From Channa striata (taxonomy: Eukaryota > Chordata > Actinopteri > Anabantiformes > Channidae): a stretch of DNA of 64,000 bases. The stretch covers positions 5,952,001 to 6,016,000 of the forward strand of contig CM065182.1 of assembly GCA_033026295.1 (NCBI GenBank). Direction: 5' to 3'. A program made the translations under genes and the position numbers. Of this stretch, positions 23,675-36,190 are shown piece after piece (within the stretch, counting starts at the first letter, position 1; every line of letters begins with the position of its first letter). Under the pieces are notes generated by a model. That model searched no databases. It was not told the origin of the DNA and was given only the letters and a program-made list of their open reading frames with translations.

Positions 23675-25865
23675 CGGAGAGAAGGTGAAGGACAGGGAGG
23701 GATGGGTGCGAGGGAGGATGAAGAGAAGCCGAACTGCGCCGAGTGGCCAGCGTGAGGACAAAACGTTGCCAGGCTGAAATCCCTGAACAGCACGAGAAAG
23801 TCTCCTTTTCTACCAATTACTTTCATCCTGCCTCTGGGCAAATAATAATGTAAAACTTCTACTAAAGTCAAGTCAGCTCAGGTCTATGAATAAAAGAAAA
23901 GTGAAGGTAGGAAAACCGAAACCTCGGGGCAAACATGGCTTAGGTCTCTTCACCTCATGCACTTTTTACAGTATGTTCCTGCAGAATCTGTGAGGATTCT
24001 GAAATATACTGCTCATAGTGTCCAGTGCTGCAAATGCAAACATAATGATGCTTATATTCTCTGTTGTGTATATTTTTTGTGGATGTGGCTGATACTACTG
24101 TGCTGAAATACCGGTATTTGAATTCCATTTCCTTTTAATTTTACACAAACATTCTTGTTTCCCACATAAAAATGCCCAAGATTCTAGTGTTTTAAGTTTT
24201 CTTTCAACACCACCCGAGATATTTGGGATTATAAATGAAATGTTTCAACATCAACATGGGTTAGATGAATAACTAACAAAATCCATCTTAATTTTTTCTT
24301 GTAGCAGTTACAACAGGTTTACCCTGGAATTTTTGCTTCTGTATCAATAAAATACATTATGTCCTGTTAGCATAGGCCTGATGAGGATATGCTGACCTTT
24401 AAAATAATGTACAAATGTCTCCTGACAACAAATGGTTTGGCTTTAGCCACCCACAAACCTTGGTTAAGGTTAGAAAAAGACTGATCTGGTTTAATAGAGA
24501 ACAAATTATTGTAACACCTGCCACCTCTTTGGAACCCACTTTACAAAATTACATTCGACACTGGAACATAATCGCCCACAGATTTTACACTCGCACTTGC
24601 CTTCCGCAGGGATGCGGAGCAGGTGCGGCTCAGTTAGTGGACACGAGCCCCAGCTTAATCACCTTCGAATGGTCACAGGAATGTCTTGATTAGAGTAAAC
24701 CGCGGTCATCGGTGTCGTCTTGCAGCAGGGCATGCACTCATTTTTGCAGGCACGGCGATATAAAATTATGCATAATACTGGATTTAAACAGATCTGCTAT
24801 TGTACAATATCATCCGTGCTTTCATGACAATTGCCTCTGCTTCGGGTGCAGCAGCAGAGGAGTTTAGAAGCTGTTGCACCCACATCGGCAGGAGAAAAGA
24901 AGTCGTCTGCCCTCTTCTTTCAGCTCCCTCTGATGTTTTCTCCACCTCAGCAGCACACACGGTTCAGAGTCTAATAGTTGAGCTTCGGGTAAATCGATTG
25001 TTCTCCACCGTTGTTCCCTTAAATTTGCGTGTGTGTGAGTGAAGGTGTTTAACTGAGAGTAGTCGACGGCTAGAAACGCTCCCTACAATCGGGGTGCTAT
25101 TAGTCATCCATAGAAAACAAGAGAGAACAATGTGTGGAACAGGAGGCCGTGCAAGGTTTCAAACCACAGCAGTAATTACCTCCAACCTGACAAACAGAGA
25201 AGGCCGTCTGTGGAGGCGGCAGACTGCAGCAAAGCTTTTATCTGAAGGCGAAGTGGAGGTAATAATGGGATAATTGTTTTGGATGATGGCTCCCTCTCCC
25301 ACTGCTACCTGCACAGGCCCGGCACCTTGTGCTGGCACCGAACGTGTTCGGCTTGGCAGCCGCAGCGCCGTCCTGCGGTCAGTGTTTGTGCGTGCGATCG
25401 GGCGCGCGCTGTGCTGTTCGAGTGGGCGTGCGCAAGTGGATTTGAAATGCGTGGGAGGGGGGGGCAGAGTGGGGGCACAGCAGGAGCCAGCCAAGTACGC
25501 CGTGTCTTCTGGATAGCGATCGAGCCAGAATCCAAACAGGACAACACAAATTAAATCTCCCCTCCATCAATCTCTACACCTGCCGTCTCCGTCCCCCGTC
25601 CTACCGAGTCAGACTAATGCGTCCCGATTCTCAGCGATGCCCTTCATTGCATTATCCTCTTTTTAGAAAGTCTGCCGTTGAGCATAAAGCCAAAAGTGGA
25701 AGAAAAATGGAATAAATCAAGAGCTGAATTTAAACCGGAACACTGGAACACCTCTCTCTACCCTCACCTATCGTGTTTCCGCTAAACAACATCAACATTT
25801 TGAAGAGAAAAATTTCCCAAATTATATTCGTGTCAATTAACATCACATGGTTTTACATATATTAA

Positions 25866-26200
25866 ATGTCTTTTAATCACGGCCACTGGAAACTCTTTTT
25901 CCAGTCTGCGAGCTGGCACATGGCTTCCTCTGGAATGGGATTATTAGGTTTGACCGATGATGTAGCACATGATGGCGGCAGCAAAATGGACTCAGAAGTC
26001 TACAGAAACATTTTGTCTGCCAGTCTAAAGAAGGATGCAATCAAACCGACTGGGAGATCCTTCATCATGCAGCAAGACAATGACCCACAACACACAAAGG
26101 AGTTCATCCGGGGCAAGAAGTGGAGGGTTTTAGACTTAAACCCCATAGAGCTGCAACAGCAGAAATAACGGCCTTACTGTTCCAATACTTTTGGAGCTGA
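25866..26200 (+). mobile_element. Tc1/mariner-family transposon relic (3' part of the transposase)
   Basis: The plus-strand frame reads MDSEVYRNILSASLKK, then FIMQQDNDPQHTKEF and KKW...LNPIE. These are hallmarks of Tc1-like transposases: the second catalytic Asp in DNDP(K/Q)HT and the LNPIE motif near the third acidic residue. Residues normally lying between KKW and LNPIE are partly missing, the N-terminal DNA-binding half is absent, and the frame stops soon after LNPIE. A terminal-repeat-like end, GTTCCAATACTTTTGGAG, follows at 26179-26196. This is a dead 5'-truncated copy sitting in NSG2 intron 3. Confidence 0.85.
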
Positions 26201-27305
26201 GTGCATGTAGTCATTTACGTTAAATGAATTGCTGTTTCCTCTTTCTGATAAATTATGTATTAGTTTATCTTTAATTTACCAGTATGGCTCCCCTCTAACC
26301 AGCTCCAGTCCCACCTTTGCAGAATACATTTTGTGCATTTTTGCTCAACATCAGCAGGATATTTTCCCGACAATAATGACTCCGCATTCACTCCGTGTCT
26401 GTCTCGTCCGTCCTCCTTCATCTCTCTGCCTCTGTTCTTCCTCCTGCATTTAACTGAGCCGTGTCCAGGTTCCTCTCGCTCAACATGCAGCGGCATTCAG
26501 GGGCTTGTAGTCTGGCTTTATTTTAGTGTGTTGTTGAGGGGGAGAAGCACGACTTCCTCAGTCTGTTCATGGAAGAAAACAACTACAGGGAAAATGCTGT
26601 AGCTCAGGTCTGCTGGGAGTAATCAGAAAGCGAGAGAGAGAGAGAGACAGAGAGGGGTGGGGAGGAGGGTTAAATGCTGGCGACGAGGGACAGAAAGAGT
26701 AGAAAGGAGGAAGGAGGGAGGGGACACCGACGCGGGAAGTGATGATACAGAAACCTAATCTAAAGGAAGGGATGTCTGGGAGATAACCAAGGGGGGTTTG
26801 TAAAGAACAGCCTGATTTATCTGCTCCCGTTCCCTGTTAGACTTCCCTGCATTTTATAATCTACATGGAATTTTAAGCAACAGCAAGACATCGCCCAGTC
26901 TTGCTCCCGTTTTCATCATCTTTCCTTGCTTAAGAACTTCTGCGTGTCCATAGAAACACGTATGACGGCGTGGAAAACAGCTGCGGTCAAATGTCTGAAT
27001 TGTGACATGTCACCTCAAGATGAAGCTGCGTCGCATTTCCAAATAAAAGGCAAAAGTAATGCTGTAAGCAGAAACATGCAAGGAGAGGAAATAAAGCAGC
27101 AGCAGCAGCGGGGAGACAGAAGTGAGGAGAAAGATGAGATGAGAGTGGTAAGAAGGAGCAAGGCGGTGAGGGAGGGCAGATTAGAGAGCATTTTACACCC
27201 TGAGCTCTTCATCCATCAACACAATCTGCAAAGCTTTGGAGAGAGAAGAGATGTGCAAGCTTTTCATCCAGAAATGTTTGCTCTGCACTGTGCAGCAAAC
27301 TGTGC

Positions 27306-27308
<3 letters not shown>

Positions 27309-27337
<29 letters not shown>
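27309..27337. repeat. (GT)14 microsatellite
   Basis: Perfect dinucleotide tract in NSG2 intron 3. Confidence 0.95.
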
Positions 27338-27338
<1 letters not shown>

Positions 27339-27739
27339 ACATGTCTGTGTGCCTGCAGAATCAGCTCTGTCAGTCAAGCAAAGCAAGCAGTTAAGTTGAG
27401 CCCCCAAAAACCGACCAACATCGCACTAAATCACGCAGACTGAAATGCATTTCTGCCTAACAAAAGCTGATGATGTGCTGGGGCAGGCCAGAAATGAGTG
27501 TGAAGCCTGCTGCACTACGAAACCCAGTGTTTCAGCTCGGCAACGTCTACGTTTTTGACGCGCACGCCCGCGTCGCCCAAAAACACCTGTCAAATGTATT
27601 CTTGTATGCTCCGTCTATAATTATTCCTAAGGGCCAGTGTGGAAGAGAAGTGATGGAGAGGGAGAGACAGGGTGTTAAACTCATGGAGATGACGTGGAGA
27701 ATCCTGGTTTGGCCACACACTTGTTTGCATGTAAAGGCT

Positions 27740-28032
27740 GACAAACTCCTAAGAAGGTCCCCGGTTTGAATCCCCAGCTGGCTGTGGCCGTTCTGTTTGG
27801 AGTTTACAGGTTCTCCGTGTGTTTGTGTGGGTATTCCGCTTCCTCCCGTGCACCTTAGGTTAACCGGTGAATGTAAATTGCCTGTTGGCGTGAACGTGAG
27901 TGTGAATGGTTGTTGGCCCTGAAATAGACTGGTTGACCCGTCCAAGCTGTACCACGTGGCAGATGGGGATCAGCTCCTTGCCCCTGTGACCCTGAACAGG
28001 ACACGCAGGTAAAGATAATGGGCGGATGGAGT
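27740..28032 (+). mobile_element. Common teleost interspersed repeat, copy 1
   Basis: Ordered motifs are CCCCGGTTTGAATCCCCAGC, GTTTGGAGTTTACAGGTTCT, GTGAGTGTGAATGGTTG, AGACTGGTTGACCCGTCC and finally ACCCTGAACAGGACACGC with AATGGGCGGATGGA. I recall this order from an abundant ray-finned-fish repeat whose consensus includes 'GGCGACCTGTCCAGGGTGTA'. Diverged; class uncertain (retroposon likely). Confidence 0.65.
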
Positions 28033-28749
28033 TTGAGATGTTCAATAAGGAGGATTTAAACATGATGCTCTGTTTTACAAAAGTCATAAACGCATACCCA
28101 GGACATAGGAGATCTGACGGGTTTGAGCGGAGCAGGGGTACACGACTATCTGACCATCTAAAGCATGAAGAAGTATCAGGCAAAGCCATGCTAGCAGCTA
28201 TGTGCTGAGACTCACTGTCTGTGCTCGAAGCCTTTCAGCTTCATGCCAAGATATTGATATCAATGAAGTCTAGCAACAAACGCATCACACTGCACAAACA
28301 AAGTGTGTGTCGACGTGAGACCTAATCAACAGTTTGAGATACCAACATCTGCAGGCCACAGTGGGCAGTGCTGCAGATCAGTGAGCAAGGTTTTCAATAT
28401 GTTTTCTGCATCAAATGCCTGAATCGTTTGGGGATTTCATTGGTTAATAAAAACGTCCTAAGTGTTTATCTTATGCACAAAAAGCTTCTGGTTTGTTTCA
28501 TTCCATGTGCTACAGGACTGTTGCACACTGAAAATGCTGCATTTCCCCACGGACGCATGAGAACGTGGAGGATCTTTAGCTCAACCACACATTTTCTCTC
28601 ACCGCCTGCAGATTCCTGACTGGCTTGTTCACGGTTAGCGGCATTTGCGAAACACCGAGCTCATCACATCATGCTGTAGAGACCCAGGTGATGCAGTTTT
28701 CTACTTAACCTTGGCAGCAACGATCTGAAACGGCTTCACTGTAGCTTTT

Positions 28750-28769
28750 TGTGTGTGTGTGTGTGTGTG
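28750..28769. repeat. (GT)10 microsatellite
   Basis: Perfect dinucleotide tract. Confidence 0.93.
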
Positions 28770-28890
28770 AACACACATTCCACACTTGGTGCTCAATGTC
28801 TAATTCGTTTCTCCTCCATTTTTGGTTATGACCTTTCAGGCCAGTGTTACATCTTTCACTCACGCACACGCACACTTTGCACTCTTTATC

Positions 28891-28914
28891 TTCTCTCTCT
28901 CTCTCTCTCTCTCT
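28891..28914. repeat. (CT)12 microsatellite
   Basis: Perfect polypyrimidine tract in NSG2 intron 3; a mirror repeat able to form triplex DNA. Confidence 0.95.
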
Positions 28915-29061
28915 GTCGTGCTCCGTCAGGGTTGCCATGGAGCGAGGTTTTCTTTGCTGCCATGACAACATGAGTTCTCTTTGGTCTCCCCTAACGACAG
29001 CAGAGTGGAGCAGACACTGCCTCGGTGATGTAAATGTTTTTGGAACAGTAACTCAGTGATT

Positions 29062-29064
<3 letters not shown>

Positions 29065-29105
<41 letters not shown>
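29065..29105. repeat. (CA)20 microsatellite
   Basis: Perfect dinucleotide tract directly beside a MITE-like copy (29137-29440). Confidence 0.96.
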
Positions 29106-29106
<1 letters not shown>

Positions 29107-29136
29107 CCGGAGTCACCTGTCTTACTCTTTGTTTGA

Positions 29137-29440
29137 GAAAGGCAGCAGTGGAAGAAGTACATGAGTGAAAGTACATCAATGTGACTCCAAGAAAGCTACT
29201 ATTTTCCCTGCTTAGGTAATACCTGAATATACTCTAAGACAGTAAGAGAGGCTACTCATTCTGCAGTAAAATGGTCTCTGTATTACATATGTTGAACATT
29301 ATTAAGTAATTACATCTCTCAAATACATGTAGTTGAATACAAAGTGCAATATTTGGCTTTGAAGAGGTATAATGGAGTCAAGTACCTCATAATGAAACAT
29401 AAGAAGAGTTTTTGCCTAAATCTACTTAGTTGCTTTCCTT
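29137..29440 (+). mobile_element. MITE-like repeat ('GCAGTGGAAGAAGTAC' family), diverged
   Basis: It begins GGCAGCAGTGGAAGAAGTAC, has CTACTCATTCTGCAGTAAAA in the middle and CAAGTACCTCATAAT with CTACTTAGTTGC near the end. This is the layout of a widespread non-autonomous DNA element of fish that I remember. Boundaries are approximate. It ends about 300 bp downstream (minus sense) of NSG2 coding exon 2. Confidence 0.6.
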
Positions 29441-29755
29441 TGCCAGGGACGAGCGTGTGCTTGCATGCATGTGTGAGGTTACACGCCTCTGTGAGAGACG
29501 GGGAGGGAACAGATGGAACATGATCTACATGAGATATTCATAATATTACCAATTTACCAAAGATTCGATCAAACACAGCCCTGCTCGCACCTCTACCTCC
29601 TGAATATTTACACAGAAGACGGAGTCAATTGCACAATTGCACCGTGCTTACAATTAAAAGCTATCATGACAATTAATAAACACACAAAAATGATGTTTTT
29701 GGACAAGATAATACAGTGCAGCATATTCTACGTTTACAAATTCACTAAATCCTAC

Positions 29756-29866
29756 CTTAAGTCTCTCGGACACCCCGTCAGTAAAGCTGATGGTGAACTC
29801 CTCTACCTTGGGGACTTTGAGCCTCTTTTTCTCTGTTTGGTACTCCGTGCGAGTTTTCACCACCAC
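29756..29866 (-). CDS. NSG2: NSG2 coding exon 2 (residues 44-80)
   Basis: The 111-nt, phase-0 exon starts VVVKTRTEYQTEKK and ends TDGVSERLK. The acceptor is TCTTCCTCCAG and the donor GTAGGA. VVKTRTEY is an NSG family signature in the cytoplasmic region before the membrane segment. The last 12 codons (ISFTDGVSERLK) resemble the NSG1 juxtamembrane segment (SITEGVTERFK). From memory, human NSG2 lacks them and goes straight from EFT to its membrane helix. Confidence 0.93.
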
Positions 29867-31037
29867 CTGGAGGAAGAAGAAAATGTTAAAAACTCTGCGA
29901 CGATGAGGGGGAACACTGGTGAACTGGCAAAATGGACGTGGTGCATTTTAAAGAAATGACCACAAAGGTCACAGCGATCTTAAAATGCCAAGGTGGGCTT
30001 GTTAAAAATGTAGGGAAAAAAAGACACAGAAAGACTTTTTTTTTTTACAAGATTGCTGCACACAAGTTGCAAAAACAATATCACACATGAGAAAAGGCAA
30101 AATATACAGACACATCCAATGAAATTTTAGTTCTAGTGCAAATGAAAATGCTAATTACTGAATACTGGGATCAGCAGGTCCTGTAGAGGAAACGTGAACT
30201 ATCCTGGGGACAAAATCACAGACCTTTTACACTGCTGCACTAGGCTGTCTGAAGCTACAGAATGTAAAACATCTCTGCATGTATCTGAAGATATTTGGCA
30301 GTAATAAAACCTCCTGGACTTGTTTATTGCGTATATTTTTATATTCAGAGAGTTTCCACTGTGCATCACCTAAACATAAAATAAAAAAGTGTTTTACTGC
30401 TTCCTCCAGAAAGTGGCTGTGCATAGCTGAAAGCAACCTGAGCCGGATTTGACACTGAAAGCGCATCACCTCTCAGACATCATTTTCAGTAGATATTCCA
30501 ATAAAACAGAACGGCTATAACATTTCAATTTGAAAAGGGTTGAGCAGAGCGTACAGCTCCGTGTCGTGAGGTGTAAGCAGGAAAAGAGGCGTTAATGTTG
30601 GAACTGAGAGTAAAACGAAACAGCTGTGAATTCATAAAGTCTTTGTCTTTACTTGAATGAAACTGTTGGTAGAATTAAACTCGCTTCACTGTATGTTAAT
30701 CAGGGCTAAGTCACACAATCCAAGAGCCAACCGGTTTGTGCCGGCAGCTAAATGGAAGAAAAGGGCCAAGGTAGTGCCGGCCTGCCCCAGTCCTGTCAGT
30801 GTGACGCTCATCAAGCCAACAGGTTCGGAGCTACAGTACAGACAGTAGGAGTCCGCCTCAGGACGAGGGACAAATGGCCAAACTCCAAGATTCCTCTACT
30901 CTACAACTTTCCACAGTTGTTTATTGTGATTTATTCAATAATTTGGAGCAAGGTGTTGGTGCAGTCCCTCTACTACAGAATACATTCAGTATGAATTATT
31001 ATTTAAATTTATTAAAATACCGAACTAGGTGCAAAAG

Positions 31038-31130
31038 TGATCGACTTTATTCGAGTATTTCCATTTCATGCTACTTTGTACTTTTCAGAAAGACCCGATA
31101 CTTTTTGTTTGACTATATTTGCTAAAGGAC
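31038..31130 (-). mobile_element. MITE-like repeat fragment
   Basis: TTCGAGTATTTCCATTTCAT followed by GCTACTTTGTACTTTTCAGA is the same family as the 20.5 kb fragment, in the same orientation. Confidence 0.5.
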
Positions 31131-31679
31131 CATTTTACAGGACCATTAATTCATTGCAAACAGTAACTTCTTGGCTGGTAGTGAAATTCTTGGAAGTTTT
31201 CCATGAATGAAATGATAAAAGTGTAAAATGCTACAGTTATTACAACTGACACCCTGGTCTATTTGAGTTTTTATTGAAAAATCTTGGGAATTAAGTCATT
31301 GCTAATTATACGCATTGTGACTGATCCTCAGTCACAAAAGTTTAATAAAATTATACAAATGTTAGTTTGTAAAAGCTCACTAATTACTATAACGGTTAAA
31401 CAGCAGCTAATTTAAGTTAGGCTGAGGGAAGTTTCAAGGAAACTAAAAATGTGTGACTTCTGCAATAAAATAATGCCAATATGCAGCCCTTTTCCAGGTT
31501 AAACTAGATAATAATTCACATTAGCATCAATATGAGCTTCCACAGTGACAAGCTACTTACAAATTAATGCATCAGCAACATATAATTTCATCCTGTAATG
31601 CAGCAGTTCCCCCCTTTATTCTTTGCAGGGGTGGGGCCAGAGGGGTTGCCAGGGGTCGAGTCACTCTCGTTATACATAA

Positions 31680-31744
31680 GTAAAAATAATAAGTCACGAT
31701 CATTATAAATCAGTAAAAATAATAAGTCACGATCATTATAAAAA
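31680..31744. repeat. Two tandem copies of a 33-bp unit
   Basis: The unit GTAAAAATAATAAGTCACGA + TCATTATAAATCA is repeated with no mismatch over about 30 bp at 31680 and 31713. A shorter partial unit precedes it. Confidence 0.9.
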
Positions 31745-34700
31745 GAACAAATAATAAGTCTAATTTTCAATTTTTTTACTTTTTACTAAATAAGTAAAAA
31801 TTAATGAAATTATGTAAGGTTCTTAAGGTTTTTAAAAAATTTTTACATAACTTCTCCTTGGCTGTTTATTATTATACTGTGTGTTTATGACTATTTAGTC
31901 TAGTTATTACTTTAAATAAAAAAAAATACACAAGTTACAGATTTGGCAACACTTAAACCTGTTGCTATTAATATTATACCTGAAAAGGGTTGTAACTTTA
32001 AATTTTAACCTTCAAAATCTTTTTAGGAACGTTGAACCCTATTTTGAAAAGGAGCTCCATGAAATTTTGAAAAATTTTAAAAATGTAGAGTTGCATTCTA
32101 CAGACCAGACAAACGAGCTAGTCCAGGTTGCAGACTAGTGGATATCACCCGGAGTAGAAGCAAAGTGTCTGTATGGGGATATCTGAAATTAGAAGTCATT
32201 TATCCTTTAATAGCTGAAGTAAATTTGCACTGTACTGATGGGAAAATCGTCTTGACTACAGAAATGACCATAACCCTGTTCTTGATTCTAGTACGTAACT
32301 CACATGTGCCACTGATTTCTCTGCGTAAGCTCCATCTCCTCCATCTCTCAGTAACTTAAAGGAACAAAAGAAGCGTTTTTAACCAGGTTCCGTCCCACCG
32401 CTGCGCTTCATAAAAGCAGAAAGTGTCCCTGCTGTTTCATGCTTTCACCGTATATTAATGCACAGCGGAGGACGGGGCAGAGTCAGAGAAAGGTGGACAA
32501 ATGACAAGGCGGGGATGAGGACGACGGTGAACAATGTCTCAGTGTCCTTGTGGCTAATTGTGCTGCTTGAGAGCGTCTCTCAGTCACTTTGAGACAAAGC
32601 CAGAAACTGCTGTGCACACAAACCGGCTCCACTATCGGAATAACAAAGCCGTCTGCTGGCTCCCGGAAGCTCTTATCTTGGAGTTGAAGGCCACAGTAGG
32701 TGGACTGAATACAGTGCGTCTGATTGGACCCCCGAGGCCTCGGAGCCTTGCGGTTTTCGGCGCGGCAACGCCAGACGTCAGGCTTGTCAAAGTCGTAACT
32801 AATGTCTCAATTTTTGCCTCAACTTTCTTTCATTCTCTGACTCATTTTCGCAATAGCGTGTTCGAGGCCTCCAGGTTCAAGCACCAGCGGCGCTTTATGT
32901 TGCCTCATTACTCTTTCCCATCCTCTACCTCTCACTCCTTTATTTTATATTACCAAATGAAGTGGCCATTAATCAACACTGCCTCATTTACACAAGCCCT
33001 CAGCCATCAGCCGCTCAGAAATCTACTGAACAAAGTGCCACCTTCACTGATTATACAGGCGCAAAAACTCTCTGGGAAACCATTAATTTGTGCACAATAA
33101 AACCTAGTTTAGCAAAGGCTGATGTAAAAACTAATAATAAATAATAAAGCTATGAACAGTCCTGACAGGATGAATGAACATATAATTAGAACTTTTTTAC
33201 TTATTGTTTTTGATTTGTGATTTTTTTTTGTGAGAATCTATGAGGTCGCGGAGGTTTTTCTAAGCAAAGGCTGCAGGAGAGGCACGGCCGGCTGTGGTAA
33301 TGTGGTAAAGTTTGTCTTTTGAAGTGAAATATCCTGTTGGGTATTCGGAGATTCTTTACCCTCGATAGCCCCAAACTACATTGTAACTGTGTTTTGAATT
33401 GTTGAATTTCAGATTTTCATTCTCGAGCCTTTGTTTTCCTAAAGCTTTGCTCCAGACCACATTGATTCATTATTAGTCCCACAGCCCCCGGCTCAGTCTG
33501 AGGTCCTTGGGCTGTAAACTATTGACAATTTACAAGTTTGATTTTCATGCATTGAGTCTATGCACGTAACCAACTACACATCATGGCAACATGGCCGACG
33601 GCAACTGTGATTGGTCCACTCCGTCCATCTCCTTGACTGGCTCAGGGGTTTTAACGACCTTCTCCTCTGGCATCTGCTCTCGTTTTTTGCTTTATTCTAA
33701 CTCCAATATGATCTGTTCACTTTCAATCGCCATTCATTTGTTGTACAGTAAAGAAAAAAACTCACCCCAGTGTCAAAAATAAAAAAAGAAGCCCCACCAC
33801 CAACTGGCACCTTCCACTTTATTGTAACAACTAGGGATTTGCCATATTGTATTTTCCACAGTATTTTGTGACGATTCCTCCTCCTGATAAGAATTTCTCA
33901 CATTTTCGATGACTGAGTGCACTAATTCACCATAATAAGACCGTCTGACACGTCCCCACAAACAACAAACCCGTTGGGAGGCTGATCTAAAACATGCCAA
34001 TCAAAACTATTAACAAGGAGCCATTCAGGCAACGATAAATCAAAGGGATCCAAGATACAACATGCTGCGAGGGAAATTCCAGTTCACCGTGTCCGTTCAT
34101 ACATTCATATCTGATCAAATTCACCCATCCATAGTATCTACAATATCTACAATAACCACCTGTCTGCATTTTATTAGTAACTGATAAAACAACGGGTAAT
34201 AACTTGAAGTTGATTATTTTCGTTCCAACATTTCTCAGGCTAAAGCCTCTAGGCCCCTTTTTAAATTAAACTGATCCCTGTTAATGTCAGCCAGACCGGC
34301 AGACAGGTCTACATGAGTCCAACACATACATGAGCTGCAGTTTCTGCTACGAATCTAATTAAAGATTTTCAATTAGTCACATACTTTATGCAAATGTTTT
34401 AATTCACTGTGGCCTTTAAACATCTCCATGACTGACACGGAGTCACTTTTAGGTCTCCAATAAGGTCCAGCGCTATGATGAAAGGAGTGCTGCCTCAAAA
34501 TGATTGTGAAGTCAACAGGACTCAATACGCGTTTTGAAAACTGCACTTCAGAACCTTTTAGGTTTCCATTTTCATATTTGAGCGACTGAACGAGAGAATT
34601 AACAGCATTCCGTCTGACGCACAGACAAGTACCGTAGACTTCTGTAAAGATTTGGCTTGTCAAACTCAGCCAGCCTCTCTGTCTTTGTCTCCAATCACAG

Positions 34701-35954
34701 TATTTTTATATTCCCTATGGAAAAGCTGTCAGAACTTCTCTTTTCTCTCCGTCTTCTGCACTGTGCTGTTCCTCAGACCTGTTATCACAATGATTGCCGT
34801 TTGATTTTTCATCCTCGGAGACTGAGATGTGGGAGAGTTGCTCTTTGGAGTTGCAGTGTCGAAGGCAGCCGCACACATGTTTCTTGACATGTTTGATTCT
34901 ACAGTTTCCTTGTGAATTAAATAGTGAATGAAATCCAAATGAAAAGGCAACAGAGAGCCAACATTGTGGCAGCCGCACTGATACAACATGACTTCTAACA
35001 GGATGAAATGATAAATAATTTTTTATAACTTCTGATTATTATTTAACTTAGTCTTTTAGTGTTTGCATATTTAGTGGATTTGAATTAGACATTAGAAATG
35101 GCGTATTCCCGCAGACAGAACTCAAACCCGTGCAGTAAATCAAAAGTAAGAGATCAGGACGCTATTGTGAGAAGGATTCATTAAAAGCAAGACAAATTAT
35201 ATTATATAACAAATTATATAAGTATCGCATTAGCTGTTTTTGCATTAATACTGTCTTATTTTACGCTCACTGGACATAATTTTAACCTTTTTATGCGTGT
35301 TAAATTTTATTGATTGGAAACGAAACTTTAATCAAATGGATTGTGGTGAACGTGTTAGCCATCAATGGCCAATTCACACAGGCAGAAGTCACGTAGGAAG
35401 CAATAATCACTTCATTTTTAAAAAAGTCCGATGTTTAAGAGTCTGTTTTAGCTTTTTGTTTTTGGTAGCAAGTTTCCACAGTTTTTTCTCTTTTTTTCTT
35501 AATTTTCAAGAGTTGCATGTGCACTGCATCTGAAAAGCCAAAACAATCAGCTTAAAGGTGCTAAAGAGCTCCACAGAGCTGAGATGAATGGCAGGTTGGG
35601 CTTGATTAGTGGATCACATAAAATAGTATAACGCAAAAAAGTGGAACACTATTACAAATAATCCATAATCAGTGGGTTCACTCGTGAAATGACAGGGCTG
35701 CTGGTTCTTTGATCATCCAAGTGAGCAGGAGGAGGTCTTTGCATTCCTGTCGCATCCGAGGTGTGAATTAATATCTATTATATACACAACTGGAATAAAA
35801 ATCATCAGGACTCTGTCTCTGTAGTGCAGAAGTAAAACATGCCGCGCTTTTAGTCGGCAGAGCCCCACACGAGCAAGAGCGACTCAAGACTGATGACACA
35901 AGTTTGATTCCTTTAGATACAGTCTTGGTTTCCCTCGTACTGTCTGTCAATAAA

Positions 35955-36190
35955 TTATTAGTTGGTGAAGCAGTTGTAAGCTAGAAGGTTCCTGGGTCAA
36001 ATCCAGACTATCTGTGGAGGAGGAGTTGTAAATTCCGCAGGTTTTTGCATGCGTCTTCCCGTCAGCCTTTTTAGTGAAACAATTAGTTGGTTTGAGTGTG
36101 AATGGATGTCCGTCTCCCTCCGTCTCTGCCCTGGGACAGACTGGTGACCTGTCCAAGGGTGTACCCGGCCATTTGCCCAATGCCGGATGG
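35955..36190 (+). mobile_element. Common teleost interspersed repeat, copy 2
   Basis: GTGTGAATGGATGTCCGTCT, then GACAGACTGGTGACCTGTCC and AAGGGTGTACCCGGCCATTTGCCCAAT match the family at 27740-28032. The 5' half is more degraded. A 10-bp hairpin (36192-36216) follows its end. Confidence 0.65.

Larger units (their letters stand above)
10169..29755 (-). other. NSG2 intron 3 (19.6 kb)
   Basis: The largest intron. It contains an inverted-repeat unit at 11213-11391, conserved-looking blocks near 12.2-12.6 and 14.9-15.1 kb, many microsatellites, AT palindromes at 18.75 kb, a telomere-like repeat at 20.3 kb, a Tc1 relic at 25.9-26.2 kb and several SINE or MITE-like copies. No exon is supported. The longest ORF (21208-21807, minus) is about what chance predicts. 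Confidence 0.8.

Noticed and set aside
29513..29959. 148-codon ORF on the plus strand
   Set aside because: Antisense shadow of NSG2 coding exon 2.
32558..33100. 180-codon ORF on the plus strand
   Set aside because: No recognisable motif; it lies in a GC-richer intronic patch where stop codons are rarer.
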